From: Methanomassiliicoccales archaeon RumEn M2
GTDB lineage: Archaea > Thermoplasmatota > Thermoplasmata > Methanomassiliicoccales > Methanomethylophilaceae
Assembly (NCBI GenBank): GCA_001421175.1
Contig: LJKL01000008.1
Location: 1-64,000, forward strand
Direction: 5' to 3'
DNA length: 64,000 nucleotides
In this document: positions 9,048 through 18,143 of the stretch, one piece after another
How positions within the stretch are numbered: the stretch's first letter is position 1
Layout of the letters: each line of letters starts with the position of its first letter
Program-made: the position numbers and the translations under genes
The notes under the pieces: generated by a model
Database searches by the model: none
Seen by the model: the letters and a program-made list of their open reading frames with translations, nothing else
Told to the model about the DNA's origin: nothing

Positions 9048-9059
9048 TAGATATATCTA
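9048..9059. promoter_or_regulatory. Perfect 12-bp palindrome, candidate ArsR operator overlapping a TATA box
   Basis: TAGATATATCTA is self-complementary and lies between the arsR stop (9071) and the permease start (8964). Its AT-rich core could itself serve as the permease TATA box, about 90 nt before the ATG. Binding by the adjacent ArsR-type protein would then block transcription. The role is inferred. Confidence 0.45.
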
Positions 9060-9070
9060 AATGTGCCTAT

Positions 9071-9388
9071 CTAGTCTTGGAACCAGCCGCTCTTACTGAT
9101 ATCACGGTTCCCGGGTGTCGTATCGGATATCTCTTTGAGATCGGATATGAGGCCGTCTATAATGCTCCTATCCAGAGAATAATGCATCCACTGCCCGTCC
9201 TTCCTGCCTACGACCAGACCGCTTCTCATTAGCACTCCCATGTGATGGGAGAGCGTGGGCTGGGAGACGCTCAAATTCTCCAGCAGCTTGCAGGCGCACA
9301 TCTCGCCCCCTGCGAGCATGGATACGATCCTCAGGCGGTTCTGGTCCGACAATGCCTTGAAGATGTCCGTCCGATTCTCTGTGAGCAT
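9071..9388 (-). CDS. ArsR-family transcriptional repressor
   Basis: A 105-residue winged-helix regulator. The recognition helix region reads LSVSQPTLSHHMGVL (about residues 40-54), and the metal-sensing motif just before it is CACKLLEN, equivalent to the CXCXXL arsenic/antimony or cadmium site of ArsR/SmtB proteins. It starts at an ATG only about 20-30 nt downstream of a TATA-like AGATAAATAAC (9407-9421), consistent with a short or leaderless message. It heads the operon with the permease and thioredoxin-like genes and is probably their repressor, relieved by metalloid binding. Confidence 0.92.
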   Translation of the reverse strand: MLTENRTDIFKALSDQNRLRIVSMLAGGEMCACKLLENLSVSQPTLSHHMGVLMRSGLVVGRKDGQWMHYSLDRSIIDGLISDLKEISDTTPGNRDISKSGWFQD

Positions 9389-9496
9389 GGGTTCCGTCTA
9401 GGTATCGGTAGTTATTTATCTGTGTCGAATCGAAGAAAACCCACCGTAGATGGGATATTGGATAAAATGAAAGGAAAAGGTTTGAGGATGCCGGGA

Positions 9497-11074
9497 TCAC
9501 CCGAGCATCTTCTTCATATCCTCGGCAGGCGTGCTTATCAGGGATACTTCGAATTCCTTGACCAGGAAATTCAGCACGTTCGGGGAAACAAACGCCGGCA
9601 GGGTCGGCCCGAGATATATCCCCTTGACGCCCAGGCTTAGCAGGGTCAGCAAAATGGCCACCGCCTTCTGTTCATACCACGAGAGCACTATGCTTAAAGG
9701 AAGATCATTCACCGAGCATTCGAATGCCTCGGCAAGAGCCAATGCGACCTTCACGGCCCCGTAGGCATCGTTGCACTGACCCACATCGAGTATCCGGGGT
9801 ATTCCTCCGATGTCCCCTATATTCATGTCGTTGAACCTGTACTTGCCGCAAGCCAGGGTCAGGATCAGAGTGCCGTTGGGAGCGTTTCTGACAAAATCCG
9901 TGAAATAATTCCTTCCGGGCTTGGCGCCGTCACATCCTCCGACAAGGAATATGTGACTTATCGCGCCAGCTTTCACGCCTTCGATGACCTTGTCGGCCAC
10001 GGACATTATCGTTCCGGCGGAGAATCCCGTGGTAACGGTCTTCCCCCCGTTGATGCCGGTCATCTGCCTGTCCTCCTTGTAGCCTCCCAGGACCTTCGCC
10101 TTCTCTATCAGAGGGGAGAAATCGCGGTCCTCGCCGATATGGACGGTGTCGGGGTAGCTGACGGGACCTGCGGTGAAAACGCGGTCGATGTAGCTCGCCT
10201 TGGGCTTCATCAGGCAGTTCGTGGTGAAGAGTATGGGCGCCGGAACGTCGTCGAACTCATCGCGCTGATTCTGCCAAGCGGTGCCAAAGTTACCCTTCAA
10301 ATGGTTGTACTTCCTCAATTCCGGATATCCGTGGGCCGGCAGCATCTCCCCGTGGGTATAGATGTTGATGCCCTTGCCCTCTGTCTGCTTCAGAAGAGCT
10401 TCCAGATCCAGAAGGTCATGTCCGGTCACGATTATGAAGGGGCCCTTCTCGATCTTCATGGGCACCGTGTTCGGAGCGGGCACGCCGTACTTCTCGGTGT
10501 TCGCCTTGTCCAGGAGGGCCATGCACTTGAGATTGGCCTGTCCCGTCTCCATGGTCATGGCCAAAAGCTCATTGAAATCGGAGGACTCCCCGATGGCCCC
10601 GAGAGCCTTGTACATGAACGAGTCGACCTCCGGATCCTTGTATCCCAGTACCTTGGCGTGATAGGCATAGGCTGCGATGCCCTTGAGGCCGAAGAGGATC
10701 AGGGATTTGAGGGACCTTATATCCTCGTCGTCTGTCCAGATCTTCTCCGTCCTGAACGCCACGTTGCCGCAGCCGCAGACGTTGGACCCGCAGAGCCTCT
10801 CGGTCTCCTCCTCCACGGCATCAATCTGCCTCTTAACAGAGAGGGGGTCGAAATCAACGTTGGTGATGGTTCTGAAAAGAGCCTCCTTCACGATGTCGTC
10901 GGTTCTGTCACCCGTCTTCCCCTTCGCCCTTATCGACAGGTCGACAAGCGCTGTTATAAGATCATCTTGCAGATTCGCCACGTCGGACGACTTACCGCAT
11001 ACCCCCGCCGAACCCGTGCATCCGGTACCTTTGGCCGTCTGCTCGCACTGAAAACAAAACATTTCATTCTTCAT
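9497..11074 (-). CDS. hcp: Hybrid cluster protein (Hcp, prismane; hydroxylamine reductase-like)
   Basis: Cytoplasmic Fe-S protein thought to detoxify nitric oxide or hydroxylamine. The N-terminus CFQCEQTAKGTGC then AGVCGK supplies the CX2C-X8-C-X5-C ligands of the proximal 4Fe-4S cluster. Later blocks such as GGCDGAKPGRNYF, ACGKYRFN and DVGQCNDAYGA supply hybrid-cluster ligands. Its 525 residues are typical of the strict-anaerobe class. It is transcribed divergently from an HxlR-type regulator gene, and the shared gap contains a strong inverted repeat. Confidence 0.96.
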   Translation of the reverse strand: MKNEMFCFQCEQTAKGTGCTGSAGVCGKSSDVANLQDDLITALVDLSIRAKGKTGDRTDDIVKEALFRTITNVDFDPLSVKRQIDAVEEETERLCGSNVCGCGNVAFRTEKIWTDDEDIRSLKSLILFGLKGIAAYAYHAKVLGYKDPEVDSFMYKALGAIGESSDFNELLAMTMETGQANLKCMALLDKANTEKYGVPAPNTVPMKIEKGPFIIVTGHDLLDLEALLKQTEGKGINIYTHGEMLPAHGYPELRKYNHLKGNFGTAWQNQRDEFDDVPAPILFTTNCLMKPKASYIDRVFTAGPVSYPDTVHIGEDRDFSPLIEKAKVLGGYKEDRQMTGINGGKTVTTGFSAGTIMSVADKVIEGVKAGAISHIFLVGGCDGAKPGRNYFTDFVRNAPNGTLILTLACGKYRFNDMNIGDIGGIPRILDVGQCNDAYGAVKVALALAEAFECSVNDLPLSIVLSWYEQKAVAILLTLLSLGVKGIYLGPTLPAFVSPNVLNFLVKEFEVSLISTPAEDMKKMLG

Positions 11075-11110
11075 TATTCAGATCTCCTTTCCGATTTATC
11101 CTTTGGATAC

Positions 11111-11131
11111 CTGGTATAATAAAGATACCAG
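11111..11131. promoter_or_regulatory. Inverted repeat CTGGTAT-N7-ATACCAG in the hcp/hxlR divergent promoter
   Basis: Perfect 7-bp arms (11111-11117 and 11125-11131) flank an AT-rich spacer. The element is about 40-57 nt upstream of the hcp ATG (11074), overlaps the likely hcp TATA box, and is about 32 nt upstream of the regulator's ATG (11163). It is the best candidate operator for the adjacent HxlR-type protein. Confidence 0.6.
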
Positions 11132-11162
11132 ATTAAATACCGTCAGTTTCCATAAGCATACC

Positions 11163-11519
11163 ATGAACAAAAGCTGCACCGTGTACAGGACCATGGATTA
11201 TCTCTCCAAGAAATGGACTGTGATGATCATGCTGGAACTGTACAAAGGCAATAGATGGAAGAGATTCTCCGAGATCAAGAGATCCATGGAGGAGATCACC
11301 CCCAAAATGCTCTCGGAACGCCTGAAGGTCCTGGAGGACGAAGGCATAGTGGAAAGAAAGGTCGACAACGAAGAAGCACCGATGAGAGTATGCTACCGGC
11401 TGACCGAGATGGGTCTGGATCTCATACCCGTGATCAAGAGCATAAAATCCTGGGCTCTTAAATGGAAGGTAAAGAACACCGCATGTGCCTCGCAGGATTG
11501 TATAGTCTGTGTTCTCTGA
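11163..11519 (+). CDS. HxlR-family winged-helix transcriptional regulator
   Basis: A 118-residue protein starting at MNKSCTVYRTMDYLSKKW; the upstream TTG extension lies in the promoter and is rejected. Conserved HxlR features include KKWTVMIMLEL, RFSEIKRSMEEITPKMLSERL (recognition helix, core ITPKMLSERLK) and a wing with ERKV. The C-terminus ends CASQDCIVCVL, and an N-terminal Cys is present, so thiol- or Fe-S-based sensing of redox or NO stress is possible. Divergent orientation from hcp with a palindrome between them suggests it controls hcp. Confidence 0.9.
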   Translation: MNKSCTVYRTMDYLSKKWTVMIMLELYKGNRWKRFSEIKRSMEEITPKMLSERLKVLEDEGIVERKVDNEEAPMRVCYRLTEMGLDLIPVIKSIKSWALKWKVKNTACASQDCIVCVL

Positions 11520-11578
11520 AGTCGGCATCGATATGAGAAGAAGCCGTATGCGCACCGCGGTCAGAAATGGGAGTGTAG

Positions 11579-11663
11579 TGCAGGGGATGGGATTTGAACC
11601 CACGGACCACTGAAGGACTAGGCCCTCAACCTAGCGTCGTTGGCCATGCTTGACTACCCCTGC
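11579..11663 (-). tRNA. tRNA-Leu (GAG anticodon)
   Basis: On the minus strand the 7-bp acceptor stem GCAGGGG/CCCCTGC pairs the ends with discriminator A at 11579. The anticodon arm is CTAGG-TTGAGGG-CCTAG, giving anticodon GAG. A long variable arm and a GTTCAAATC T-loop identify a class II leucine tRNA. No intron and no encoded CCA. A TATA-like AACTTATTAAG lies about 30 nt upstream (11690-11700). Confidence 0.95.
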
Positions 11664-11798
11664 GTATAGGCGACGTAAACGAATTCGCTTAATAAGTTTT
11701 GCCGTCTGGAAACATGCCCGGAGCAGCGTTTCCGCTCCATAACCGGTCCCGAACAGTATACATGCAATCAAAATTAATACACGGACGCCTTTGGCTTG

Positions 11799-12102
11799 GA
11801 TGTCAGGAGAGAGAGGGCGGCCGACGGTAGGACATTGTCCGGCTGAGGAAGTTCCCTCCTCCACAGGGCAGATGGGTCGGGAAATCCGGCCGGGCGAGAG
11901 CTCGGGCAAGGGCTCAGAAACGACACAGCCGGGGCGCAGGATGATCTGTGGACAGTGACGTTGCCTTCGGATATGATGAAACGGCGACACCCCATCGGAG
12001 CAAGCCCGCACAGCCGGGATGATTGCCCAAGGACCGGCGGGTAGGGTGCATTAGTTGAATGCCGCCTGAAACAGAAGGGGGACTACTACTCTCACCTGAC
12101 AC
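11799..12102 (+). ncRNA. rnpB: RNase P RNA (archaeal type)
   Basis: No protein frame explains this stretch. It has the universal RNase P core elements: GAGGAAGTTCCC near the 5' side, AGAAACGACACAG in the middle, and AACAGAAGGGGG plus TACT near the 3' side. The ends pair as helix P1: TGTCAGG (11801-11807) with CCTGACA (12095-12101). A TATA-like aaaattaata is placed about 25-30 nt upstream. The RNA is the catalytic part of the enzyme that matures tRNA 5' ends. A protein subunit, Rnp4, is encoded at 61649. End positions are accurate to a few bases only. Confidence 0.87.
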
Positions 12103-12105
12103 TTC

Positions 12106-12474
12106 TCACCAGGGAGGATGACCGTTGGTCATCAGGTACCGGTTATAGTTCCTGGCGGTCTCGTGGCTCTTGTATATCAAGAAGAGCCAGCCGAGGAATA
12201 CAAGTACGAATCCCAGAGGTACGAAGAACATGATCGCCGAGAATATTATGAAACCTAGGAAGTAGAGCAGGCCCTTGGCCTGCCCGGTATAGAGGATGCC
12301 GAGGCCGGGCAGAAGAGCGGATATCAATATAGCCAGAGCCTCGCTTTTCATATTCCTCTTGTAACCCGATGGATCTGTATCCCTGGCCGGAGGAGCGTGA
12401 CCTGCTTTGGTGCCGCATATCTCGCAGGTCCCTTCATCGGGCTTCATCTCATGACCGCAGTTGCTGCAGAACAG
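12106..12474 (-). CDS. Zinc-ribbon membrane protein, probable CTG start
   Basis: A small protein with an N-terminal zinc ribbon and a C-terminal hydrophobic region (about residues 35-90 counted from the first ATG) resembling TM2-like membrane proteins. The first ATG (12447) cuts the zinc ribbon in half: it leaves CEICG but drops the upstream in-frame FCSNCGHE. No ATG, GTG or TTG exists between the preceding in-frame stop (12538-12540) and 12447. A CTG at 12474 would give MFCSNCGHE, the usual start of such proteins, and is preceded by GGTGAT, complementary to the 16S 3' end. I therefore extend the gene to 12474 (122 residues). Function unknown. Confidence 0.7.
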   Translation of the reverse strand: MFCSNCGHEMKPDEGTCEICGTKAGHAPPARDTDPSGYKRNMKSEALAILISALLPGLGILYTGQAKGLLYFLGFIIFSAIMFFVPLGFVLVFLGWLFLIYKSHETARNYNRYLMTNGHPPW

Positions 12475-12561
12475 GTAATCACCCGCTCTTCCAAAGGTAT
12501 GGTCCGTATATATCCTTCTCCTTCGGGCACATACTCTTTATCGGAAAATGCCTATCGCACG

Positions 12562-13242
12562 ATGATGAGGATAGACACGAGATACAGGGCCGTGGGATTC
12601 GATATGGATGGCACCCTCCTTGATACCCGCGTCGACTATCGCAGGATGACGGAGATCGTGCTTGATGAGATGAAGAGGATGGGCGTGCCGGAGAGCGCCA
12701 TCGACAGGTCCGGCGGATATAAGTTCAACATAGACTCAGGGGTGGAATGGCTCAGGTCCAACGGCCGGGGGGCGGACGTGTTCGAGGTCAACCGCAGGGT
12801 CGCCGGGGCGGCAAGGGACGTGGAAATGGAGCATGCGGATAAGGCTGTCCCCTTCCCGGGGGCCGTTGAGTTGCTCACCGCCCTGAGGTCCCGCGGGATA
12901 CGCGTTGGCGTGCTGACCAGGGGCTGCAGGGAGTATGCTGAGGTCGCCCTGTCCGTTTCCGGGGTCATGGACCTGTTGGATCATGTTGTGGCAAGGGACG
13001 ACCATCCCGAGGAGGAAGCAAAGCCCTCGCCCATAGCAATGGAGCATCTGGCACATGGGCTCGGAGTGTTCCCTGAGGACATATTGTTCGTCGGCGACCA
13101 TTCCTTTGACAGGATCTGCGCCAAGGAATCGGGTGCAGGATTCGTAGGTGTCCTCAGCGGAACGTACGGAGAAGCGGACTGGGAAGATGTCGGCGAGACC
13201 CGTGTCATAGACACGGTAGCGGATCTTATAGAATTCTTATAA
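12562..13242 (+). CDS. HAD-superfamily hydrolase (phosphoglycolate phosphatase-like)
   Basis: 226 residues. The four HAD motifs are present: DMDGTLLDT (nucleophile and acid Asp), VLTRG (motif II), AKPSPIA (Lys, motif III) and GDHSFD (Mg-binding acids, motif IV), with a helical cap between motifs I and II. The start is ATG 12562 or 12565; upstream codons in the same frame cross the divergent promoter and are rejected. Substrate unknown. A hairpin immediately after the stop separates it from the convergent oxidase gene. Confidence 0.88.
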   Translation: MMRIDTRYRAVGFDMDGTLLDTRVDYRRMTEIVLDEMKRMGVPESAIDRSGGYKFNIDSGVEWLRSNGRGADVFEVNRRVAGAARDVEMEHADKAVPFPGAVELLTALRSRGIRVGVLTRGCREYAEVALSVSGVMDLLDHVVARDDHPEEEAKPSPIAMEHLAHGLGVFPEDILFVGDHSFDRICAKESGAGFVGVLSGTYGEADWEDVGETRVIDTVADLIEFL

Positions 13243-13253
13243 AAGGAAATATG

Positions 13254-13274
13254 CCGCGGGGTCAGGCCCCGCGG
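13254..13274. terminator. Bidirectional hairpin between convergent genes
   Basis: CCGCGGGG-tcagg-CCCCGCGG forms an 8-bp GC stem with a 5-nt loop, 11 nt after the HAD stop and 10 nt before the end of the oxidase gene. It is followed by a T-rich stretch on the plus strand. Confidence 0.6.
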
Positions 13275-13284
13275 TGGTTTCTGC

Positions 13285-14894
13285 TCACTGGCTTCCGTCG
13301 CCGTAAGTGACGTTGCGGCCTTGGATCTTCTCTTCCTCCATGTGGTCATAGTGGAAGCGTTCCTTGTTCATCATGCCGATCTTATCCTTGGGAAGGATCT
13401 TCTTGGCAGCCTGCATCATAACGCTTCCGACACCCATGAGCTTGGAGTCCATGTTTATGCCGAACCTCGTCTTCCCGCATACCAGGTGCCCGGGGTTCAT
13501 CACATCGTGGGGGTCCAGGAAGGTCTTCAGATCCCTCATGAGCTCCGTGGAGTTGCGCTCCCTTACGAGATCCAGATTCGATGCGAAGAACACTCCGAAG
13601 CCCAGGGAACGGCCTCCGTACAGGAGAGCTCTGTTACCGAGATAGAAGTTGAACGCGAAAGCCACCATGCCCAGCATGGTCTCGTCGTCCTTGAAGTAGT
13701 ACGGCATGAACATGGCTGTACTGCGGTCTGCGATCATTCCGACGATACCGCCTGTATCCATCTTCATGACATCAAAGCTCTTGTAGCATTCATCGACGAA
13801 CTCGGCCCAGTGCTGGACTTCCACGACGACCTCTGCCGGGATCGAGCCGATGCCGATCTTGCGGACCCTGTACTCGTAGCACCTCTCCTCCCACTCGTGG
13901 TCGGCGACATGCTGATCCATCTTGACCCCGCCGCTCTCAGCGACGATCTTGTCGATCTCCTGCTCCTCAAGTTTCACGAACTCCTCTGCGCCCTGGAGGG
14001 TCACGAGGAAGAGATTGTCGATGCCTTTGTGCTCATCTATGCCGGCCTTCCTCTGGTTCTCGAAATGATAGCAGTCAGACCAGGCTATGTGAAGGGGCTT
14101 CAGGCTCGGGTGGTTGACTATCTTATTGATAGGCACGCCCATCTCCTTGAGGTTCTTGAAATTGTATGCGAGGGGCTTGATTATCCCTTTGGGATACACC
14201 CTGAGGGTTACCTCCACAATGATACCAAGGGTCCCCTCGGCGCCGTTGAAGAGGCTGTTGAGGTTGTATCCGGACATGTTGTTGGCGACGTTGTCGTAAC
14301 CGGTCTCTATGACCGTTCCGTCGGACAGCACCACTTTCATGTTGAGGATGTTGTTCCCTGCAGCTCCGTACTTGTATCCGCCGGGACTATCCCGCTGGTG
14401 GATATCCATCCGGCAACGGTGGCAGACGGGAAGCTGGACGGGTATGACCCGACAAGGAGGCCTTCCTTCTCGCAGACCTCCATCATCTTCTTCCATATGC
14501 AACCCGACTGGACCTTGACATACATGTTCTCCTTGTCGAGCTTTATGACCTCGTTCATGCCGGAGGACATGTCCAGAAGTATGCCTGCCGCAGTGGGCAT
14601 CGAGCCCCCGAGCCCCCATGTAGAAGCTCCCCTGGGCACAACAGCTATTCCGTTCTGATATGCCAGCTTGACTATGGACGCGACCTGGTCGACAGTGTGG
14701 GGCCTGACAACGACATCTGGTATGTTGTTGAAGGCGATCCCGGCTTCCTTGGGAAGCGGTGCGAGATCGTGGCTGTACAGCATTCTGTCCATTTCGCTGG
14801 TGTTAACGTTATCTTTTCCGAGGATCTCCTCCAACTGGTTGATGATCTCGGGTGTCACTTTCCGTGATAGGTTCTCTGCCTTCCTGGATGTCAT
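13285..14894 (-). CDS. FAD-linked oxidase (GlcD/D-lactate dehydrogenase-like), frameshifted
   Basis: Two overlapping frames make one protein of about 536 residues. The first (ATG 14894) encodes the FAD-binding PCMH half, with VVVRPHTVDQV and VPRGASTWGLGG, ending at GWISTSGI. The second resumes with GGYKYGAAGNN and runs to the FAD-oxidase C-terminal signature LDPHDVMNPGHL. One missing base near 14387 restores continuity (ISTSGIGPGGYKYG). The site lies in a small hairpin, CGGGA-cta-TCCCG (14382-14394), a place prone to read errors. Members oxidise 2-hydroxyacids such as D-lactate and in methanogens may pass electrons to HdrD-like subunits. No Fe-S partner lies next to it here, so the electron acceptor is unknown. 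Confidence 0.88.
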
Positions 14895-14984
14895 TTATTC
14901 CCTCCGCTGATTAGATTCCGCGGTTATATTGCACGTGTAAAGAGGGTGATGTTTAATAATGCTTTGGTGGGTCCTCTGCCCGAC

Positions 14985-15404
14985 CTATCTGGACACGTCT
15001 GAAACGTATGCCCTGAGTCCCGCTTCGGAAACGAGTCTCTGCAGTGTATCTCCGACGGCTTTGAAAAGATGAGTCTGGCACTTACAGTCTGAACAACCGA
15101 ATCCCTTCGCCGCCGGCTCCATGCCGCAGGATCGCGCCATGGCCGCCAGATCGCATTCCGGTATGCTGTCCGGATAAGATTCGTAGGCTCTTACACTATC
15201 TCCGAATAAGGTGAGTCTGTCAATGTGCCAGCGCACAATCTTATTGCGGGAGATGTGTCTCTCTATCCTTTGATCTAAACCGTTCATGGCGCTTCCCACG
15301 TAACAGTACTCGCCCTCCCCAAAGAACAGGGGCCCCAGGGACCCGACCCTGCCTTCGAAGGGCTTTCGCAGGAGAATAGCCAGTACGTATGTTCCTTTCC
15401 TCAT
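14985..15404 (-). CDS. DUF123 (GIY-YIG-like) protein
   Basis: 139 residues; starts GTYVLAILLRKP, then EYCYVGSAMNGLDQRIERH and VRWHIDRLT, the signatures of the DUF123 family, which shares the GIY-YIG nuclease fold and is sometimes fused to endonuclease III. Four cysteines and a histidine (GMEP...GFGCSDCKCQTH) likely bind a metal. It overlaps the mmp7 stop by 4 nt (ATGA), so it is the last gene of the marker operon. Its link to Mcr activation may be only transcriptional. Confidence 0.85.
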   Translation of the reverse strand: MRKGTYVLAILLRKPFEGRVGSLGPLFFGEGEYCYVGSAMNGLDQRIERHISRNKIVRWHIDRLTLFGDSVRAYESYPDSIPECDLAAMARSCGMEPAAKGFGCSDCKCQTHLFKAVGDTLQRLVSEAGLRAYVSDVSR

Positions 15405-16336
15405 CCTTCCGTCCGCTGCATGTCCCTGTCGCGGACCTCCGACTCCGTCATTATACGTATGATCGTGCTGCTGTCGCTTATCTTGGATGGCGTTATCCTC
15501 GCCACTTCCGATAGTCTGCGGCCATAAACCTCCAGATTATCCAGATAATCCTTGTTCTCCACATAGGGTATCTTGACCCTGAGGCCGTCCATGTGAAGCA
15601 CTATGGGGGCGGGCCTGAGGCTCATGCTGATCGGCTCATACTCCTCCAGGAGCTGCTTGAGCTCTGCCGGATGCACGAACAGGGGATCCTCCTCCAGGAG
15701 CTTACGCTTGTTCCCCAGGACCTTCATCACCGTATCGGCCACCTCGACGAGCTTTGCCCTTTCCGGCACTGTCCTCATCCTCTCTGCCTTGCGCCCTATG
15801 CCCGGTATTATGGCCTCGCACAGATCGTCTATGCCCTCGGGCATCGGCCCCGTGACCAATATCACGGGCGTCTCTATCTTCTCGAAAAGATGGGTCTTGG
15901 ACTCAATGCAGGGCTTGAAATTGCCCAGCATCATGATCGCGACATCATACTCTTCGATGACCTTCATCTCCTCAAGGGAGATCTGGGACGTGGCCTTTCC
16001 GCGGCCTCTGGCCAATCCCATGACCACTGATATCGCGCCGTACTGCCTGAGCTGTTCGGCTATGTCGCATATCGGATGGGGCATATGGTGCCTTCCCAGG
16101 GTCGGTCCGACCACAGCTATCTCGGTACCCGCCAAAGGGACCTCCCGGACCTGGCCGCCCAGTTCCTTGCAGAGCTTCTCCACCATGGGCCTGTCCTCTC
16201 CGGGCACGGACATCGTGACCGTCAGCATCTGAGAGCTCCTGGTCCTCTGGATCACCGTCCCGCCCACATCCTCTATCATCTCGTAGAGCTCGTCGGAGCG
16301 ATACACTCCGCCGTCGTACATCAGGACCTCAAACAT
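15401..16336 (-). CDS. mmp7: Methanogenesis marker protein 7
   Basis: 311 residues, close to the family length. Identified from the overall pattern (FEVLMYDGGVYRSDELYE at the start, GPTLGRHHMPHPICDIAE, VMGLARGRGK) and from its position in the conserved marker cluster. The histidine-rich RHHMPHPICDI block is a possible cofactor or metal site, and resembles the [11 protein letters not shown] block of McrC in the same operon. Mmp7 has been found with McrC and A2 in the complex that reductively activates methyl-coenzyme M reductase. Its start overlaps the end of mmp17 by 8 nt. Confidence 0.9.
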   Translation of the reverse strand: MFEVLMYDGGVYRSDELYEMIEDVGGTVIQRTRSSQMLTVTMSVPGEDRPMVEKLCKELGGQVREVPLAGTEIAVVGPTLGRHHMPHPICDIAEQLRQYGAISVVMGLARGRGKATSQISLEEMKVIEEYDVAIMMLGNFKPCIESKTHLFEKIETPVILVTGPMPEGIDDLCEAIIPGIGRKAERMRTVPERAKLVEVADTVMKVLGNKRKLLEEDPLFVHPAELKQLLEEYEPISMSLRPAPIVLHMDGLRVKIPYVENKDYLDNLEVYGRRLSEVARITPSKISDSSTIIRIMTESEVRDRDMQRTEG

Positions 16337-16910
16337 GCCTTTCTGCCTCCCTTGCCTTGGCCAGCATCTCTTCGTGCACCTTGCGGGCCTCCTCTTTCAT
16401 CTCGGGCCTGACTATCTCCTCGGTGGCCATTATCGTCAGGACCCTGCCGTCGGTCTGGTTGAATCTGACCCTTATGCCCTCCGGCATGGATCTCCAGACC
16501 GCTCCCAGGATCTCTTTCTTCGTCTCTTCCCCGGAGGATATCTCTATGTCCGCTACCTCGTCCGTATCGGCACCCTCGATGACTATATCGAAGCGGGTCT
16601 GCTGATCCACTCTCGCCCGGGTGTACCTCTTCCATAGCTGGGACAGTATGTCTGGCGCGTACCTCTCGTCCGAGATTGTGATGAACACGTTATCGCCCTC
16701 CTTTCTCAGGGAGGCCGCATCGGAGATCGTCTTGTTATCCGGCTCCGCTTTGAGCATCACCGAGAATATGAAGAGCGGCACCTCGGGCCTGAGCAATATC
16801 CTGGCCTCGTCTATGAGTATCCCTTTCCCGATGTCGCTCATTATCACCCTGAACAGGTCCTTGTATGCTTCGGATCCGTAAGGGTCTGTTCCGGTAGCCT
16901 CTATGTTCAC
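16329..16910 (-). CDS. mmp17: Methanogenesis marker protein 17
   Basis: 193 residues, typical for the family, with the beginning MNIEATGTDPYGSEAYKDLF and a RVRFNQTDGRVLTIMATEE segment. It is found only in organisms with Mcr and is a component of the Mcr activation complex together with Mmp3, Mmp7, McrC and A2. It lies 9 nt after mmp15 and overlaps mmp7. The assignment rests on sequence pattern plus strict cluster context. Confidence 0.88.
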   Translation of the reverse strand: MNIEATGTDPYGSEAYKDLFRVIMSDIGKGILIDEARILLRPEVPLFIFSVMLKAEPDNKTISDAASLRKEGDNVFITISDERYAPDILSQLWKRYTRARVDQQTRFDIVIEGADTDEVADIEISSGEETKKEILGAVWRSMPEGIRVRFNQTDGRVLTIMATEEIVRPEMKEEARKVHEEMLAKAREAERHV

Positions 16911-16919
16911 AGGATCACC

Positions 16920-18143
16920 TCACAGAAGGAAACCGGAGCTCAGGAGAGCACCGCCCACTGCCCCTATGTACTGCGAATCGGCGGGGACTATCGGCCTCTC
17001 ACCCAGCACCTCTCCCACTTCTTTCACGAGACCGGATATCAAAGACGTCCCGCCGACCTGGATTATGGGCTTCCTGATGTCTATCTCTTGGAGCTGCTGC
17101 TCATAGACCTGCTCTGCCACCGAGTGGCATGCCGCGGCGGCCACATCCTCGAAGGCCTTGCCCTCTCCCAGGCTTGTGACCAGGTCCTGTATCCCGAATA
17201 TGGAGCAGTAGGAGTTCATCTTGGCCTTCCTCCAATCGCCCTTCTCAGCCAGGGCCCCCAGCTGCGTCACGTCGATCTTGAGCCTGTTGGCGGTCATCTC
17301 TAGGAAACGGCCCGAAGCGCCTGCACAGACCCCTCCCATGGTGAAATTGTCCGGTACTCCGTCCCTGACGGTTATCGCCTTATTGTCCATCCCGCCTATG
17401 TCAAGTATGGTGGCCTCACCCCTCTGCCTGTCGGCCAGCCAAACTGCGCCCTTGGAGTTGACCGTGAGCTCTTCCTGTACCAGCTTGGCATTGAAGTGCT
17501 TGCCCAGGGTGAACCTTCCGTATCCGGTCGTTCCGATGGCCTCCAGGTCCTTGAGCTGATATCCTGCCTGTTCCAGCGCCTGATTCAGTACTGTTGTGGC
17601 GGATTCTACGACATCATAGGACGGCATCCAAGCCTTCCCGATGATCTTGTTGTTATGCATTATCACGGCCTTTGTGGTGGACGATCCGGAATCGAGACCG
17701 GCGGTGAGCCCTGTCTGCCTCTCCCTTGCGAGGAGCTCTTTTCTCGTGACTATCGTCACGAGCGCCTCCATCCTCGTGAGCAGTTGCGCCGACTTCATTC
17801 TCTCGGTGAACGAGTAGGTCACGACGGGAAGCCGGGTGTGCTCCTGTATGTACCTCCTGAGCTCATTCCTTACCAGGGCCGCCTCGGCGCACCTGAAGCA
17901 TGTCGCTATGAACACGGCATCGGCATCATAGACGCCTTTCGAAAGCTGTACCGCCCTTGCAATCATCAGTTTGAGCTGGGGGGATCGGGGGTTGAAACCG
18001 AATTCCCTCACTGCGTCATCCACATCGTCCGCGCCGACGTCAGGGTAGACCATCTTGCCCCCCACGCTGAACGCCGCCTTCTCTATCTCACTCTGGACGC
18101 TGCTGTACTCTGTACCGCATGAGAGCTGTGCTATCTTGATCAT
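16920..18143 (-). CDS. mmp15: Methanogenesis marker protein 15 (BcrA/BadF-type ASKHA ATPase)
   Basis: 407 residues from the ATG at 18143, which overlaps the mmp5 stop by 4 nt; a longer frame upstream is rejected. The N-terminal 140 residues carry the family-specific cysteines (ATCFRCAE). The C-terminal ASKHA domain has [36 protein letters not shown] and IQVGGTS, as in activators of 2-hydroxyacyl-CoA dehydratases that bind a 4Fe-4S cluster between subunits. Such proteins use ATP hydrolysis to drive electron transfer to a low potential, which fits a role in Mcr activation. Confidence 0.92.
   Translation of the reverse strand: MIKIAQLSCGTEYSSVQSEIEKAAFSVGGKMVYPDVGADDVDDAVREFGFNPRSPQLKLMIARAVQLSKGVYDADAVFIATCFRCAEAALVRNELRRYIQEHTRLPVVTYSFTERMKSAQLLTRMEALVTIVTRKELLARERQTGLTAGLDSGSSTTKAVIMHNNKIIGKAWMPSYDVVESATTVLNQALEQAGYQLKDLEAIGTTGYGRFTLGKHFNAKLVQEELTVNSKGAVWLADRQRGEATILDIGGMDNKAITVRDGVPDNFTMGGVCAGASGRFLEMTANRLKIDVTQLGALAEKGDWRKAKMNSYCSIFGIQDLVTSLGEGKAFEDVAAAACHSVAEQVYEQQLQEIDIRKPIIQVGGTSLISGLVKEVGEVLGERPIVPADSQYIGAVGGALLSSGFLL

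Noticed and set aside
14382-14394. Programmed frameshift in the FAD oxidase
   Set aside because: No slippery heptamer; a single missing base in a small hairpin explains it more simply.
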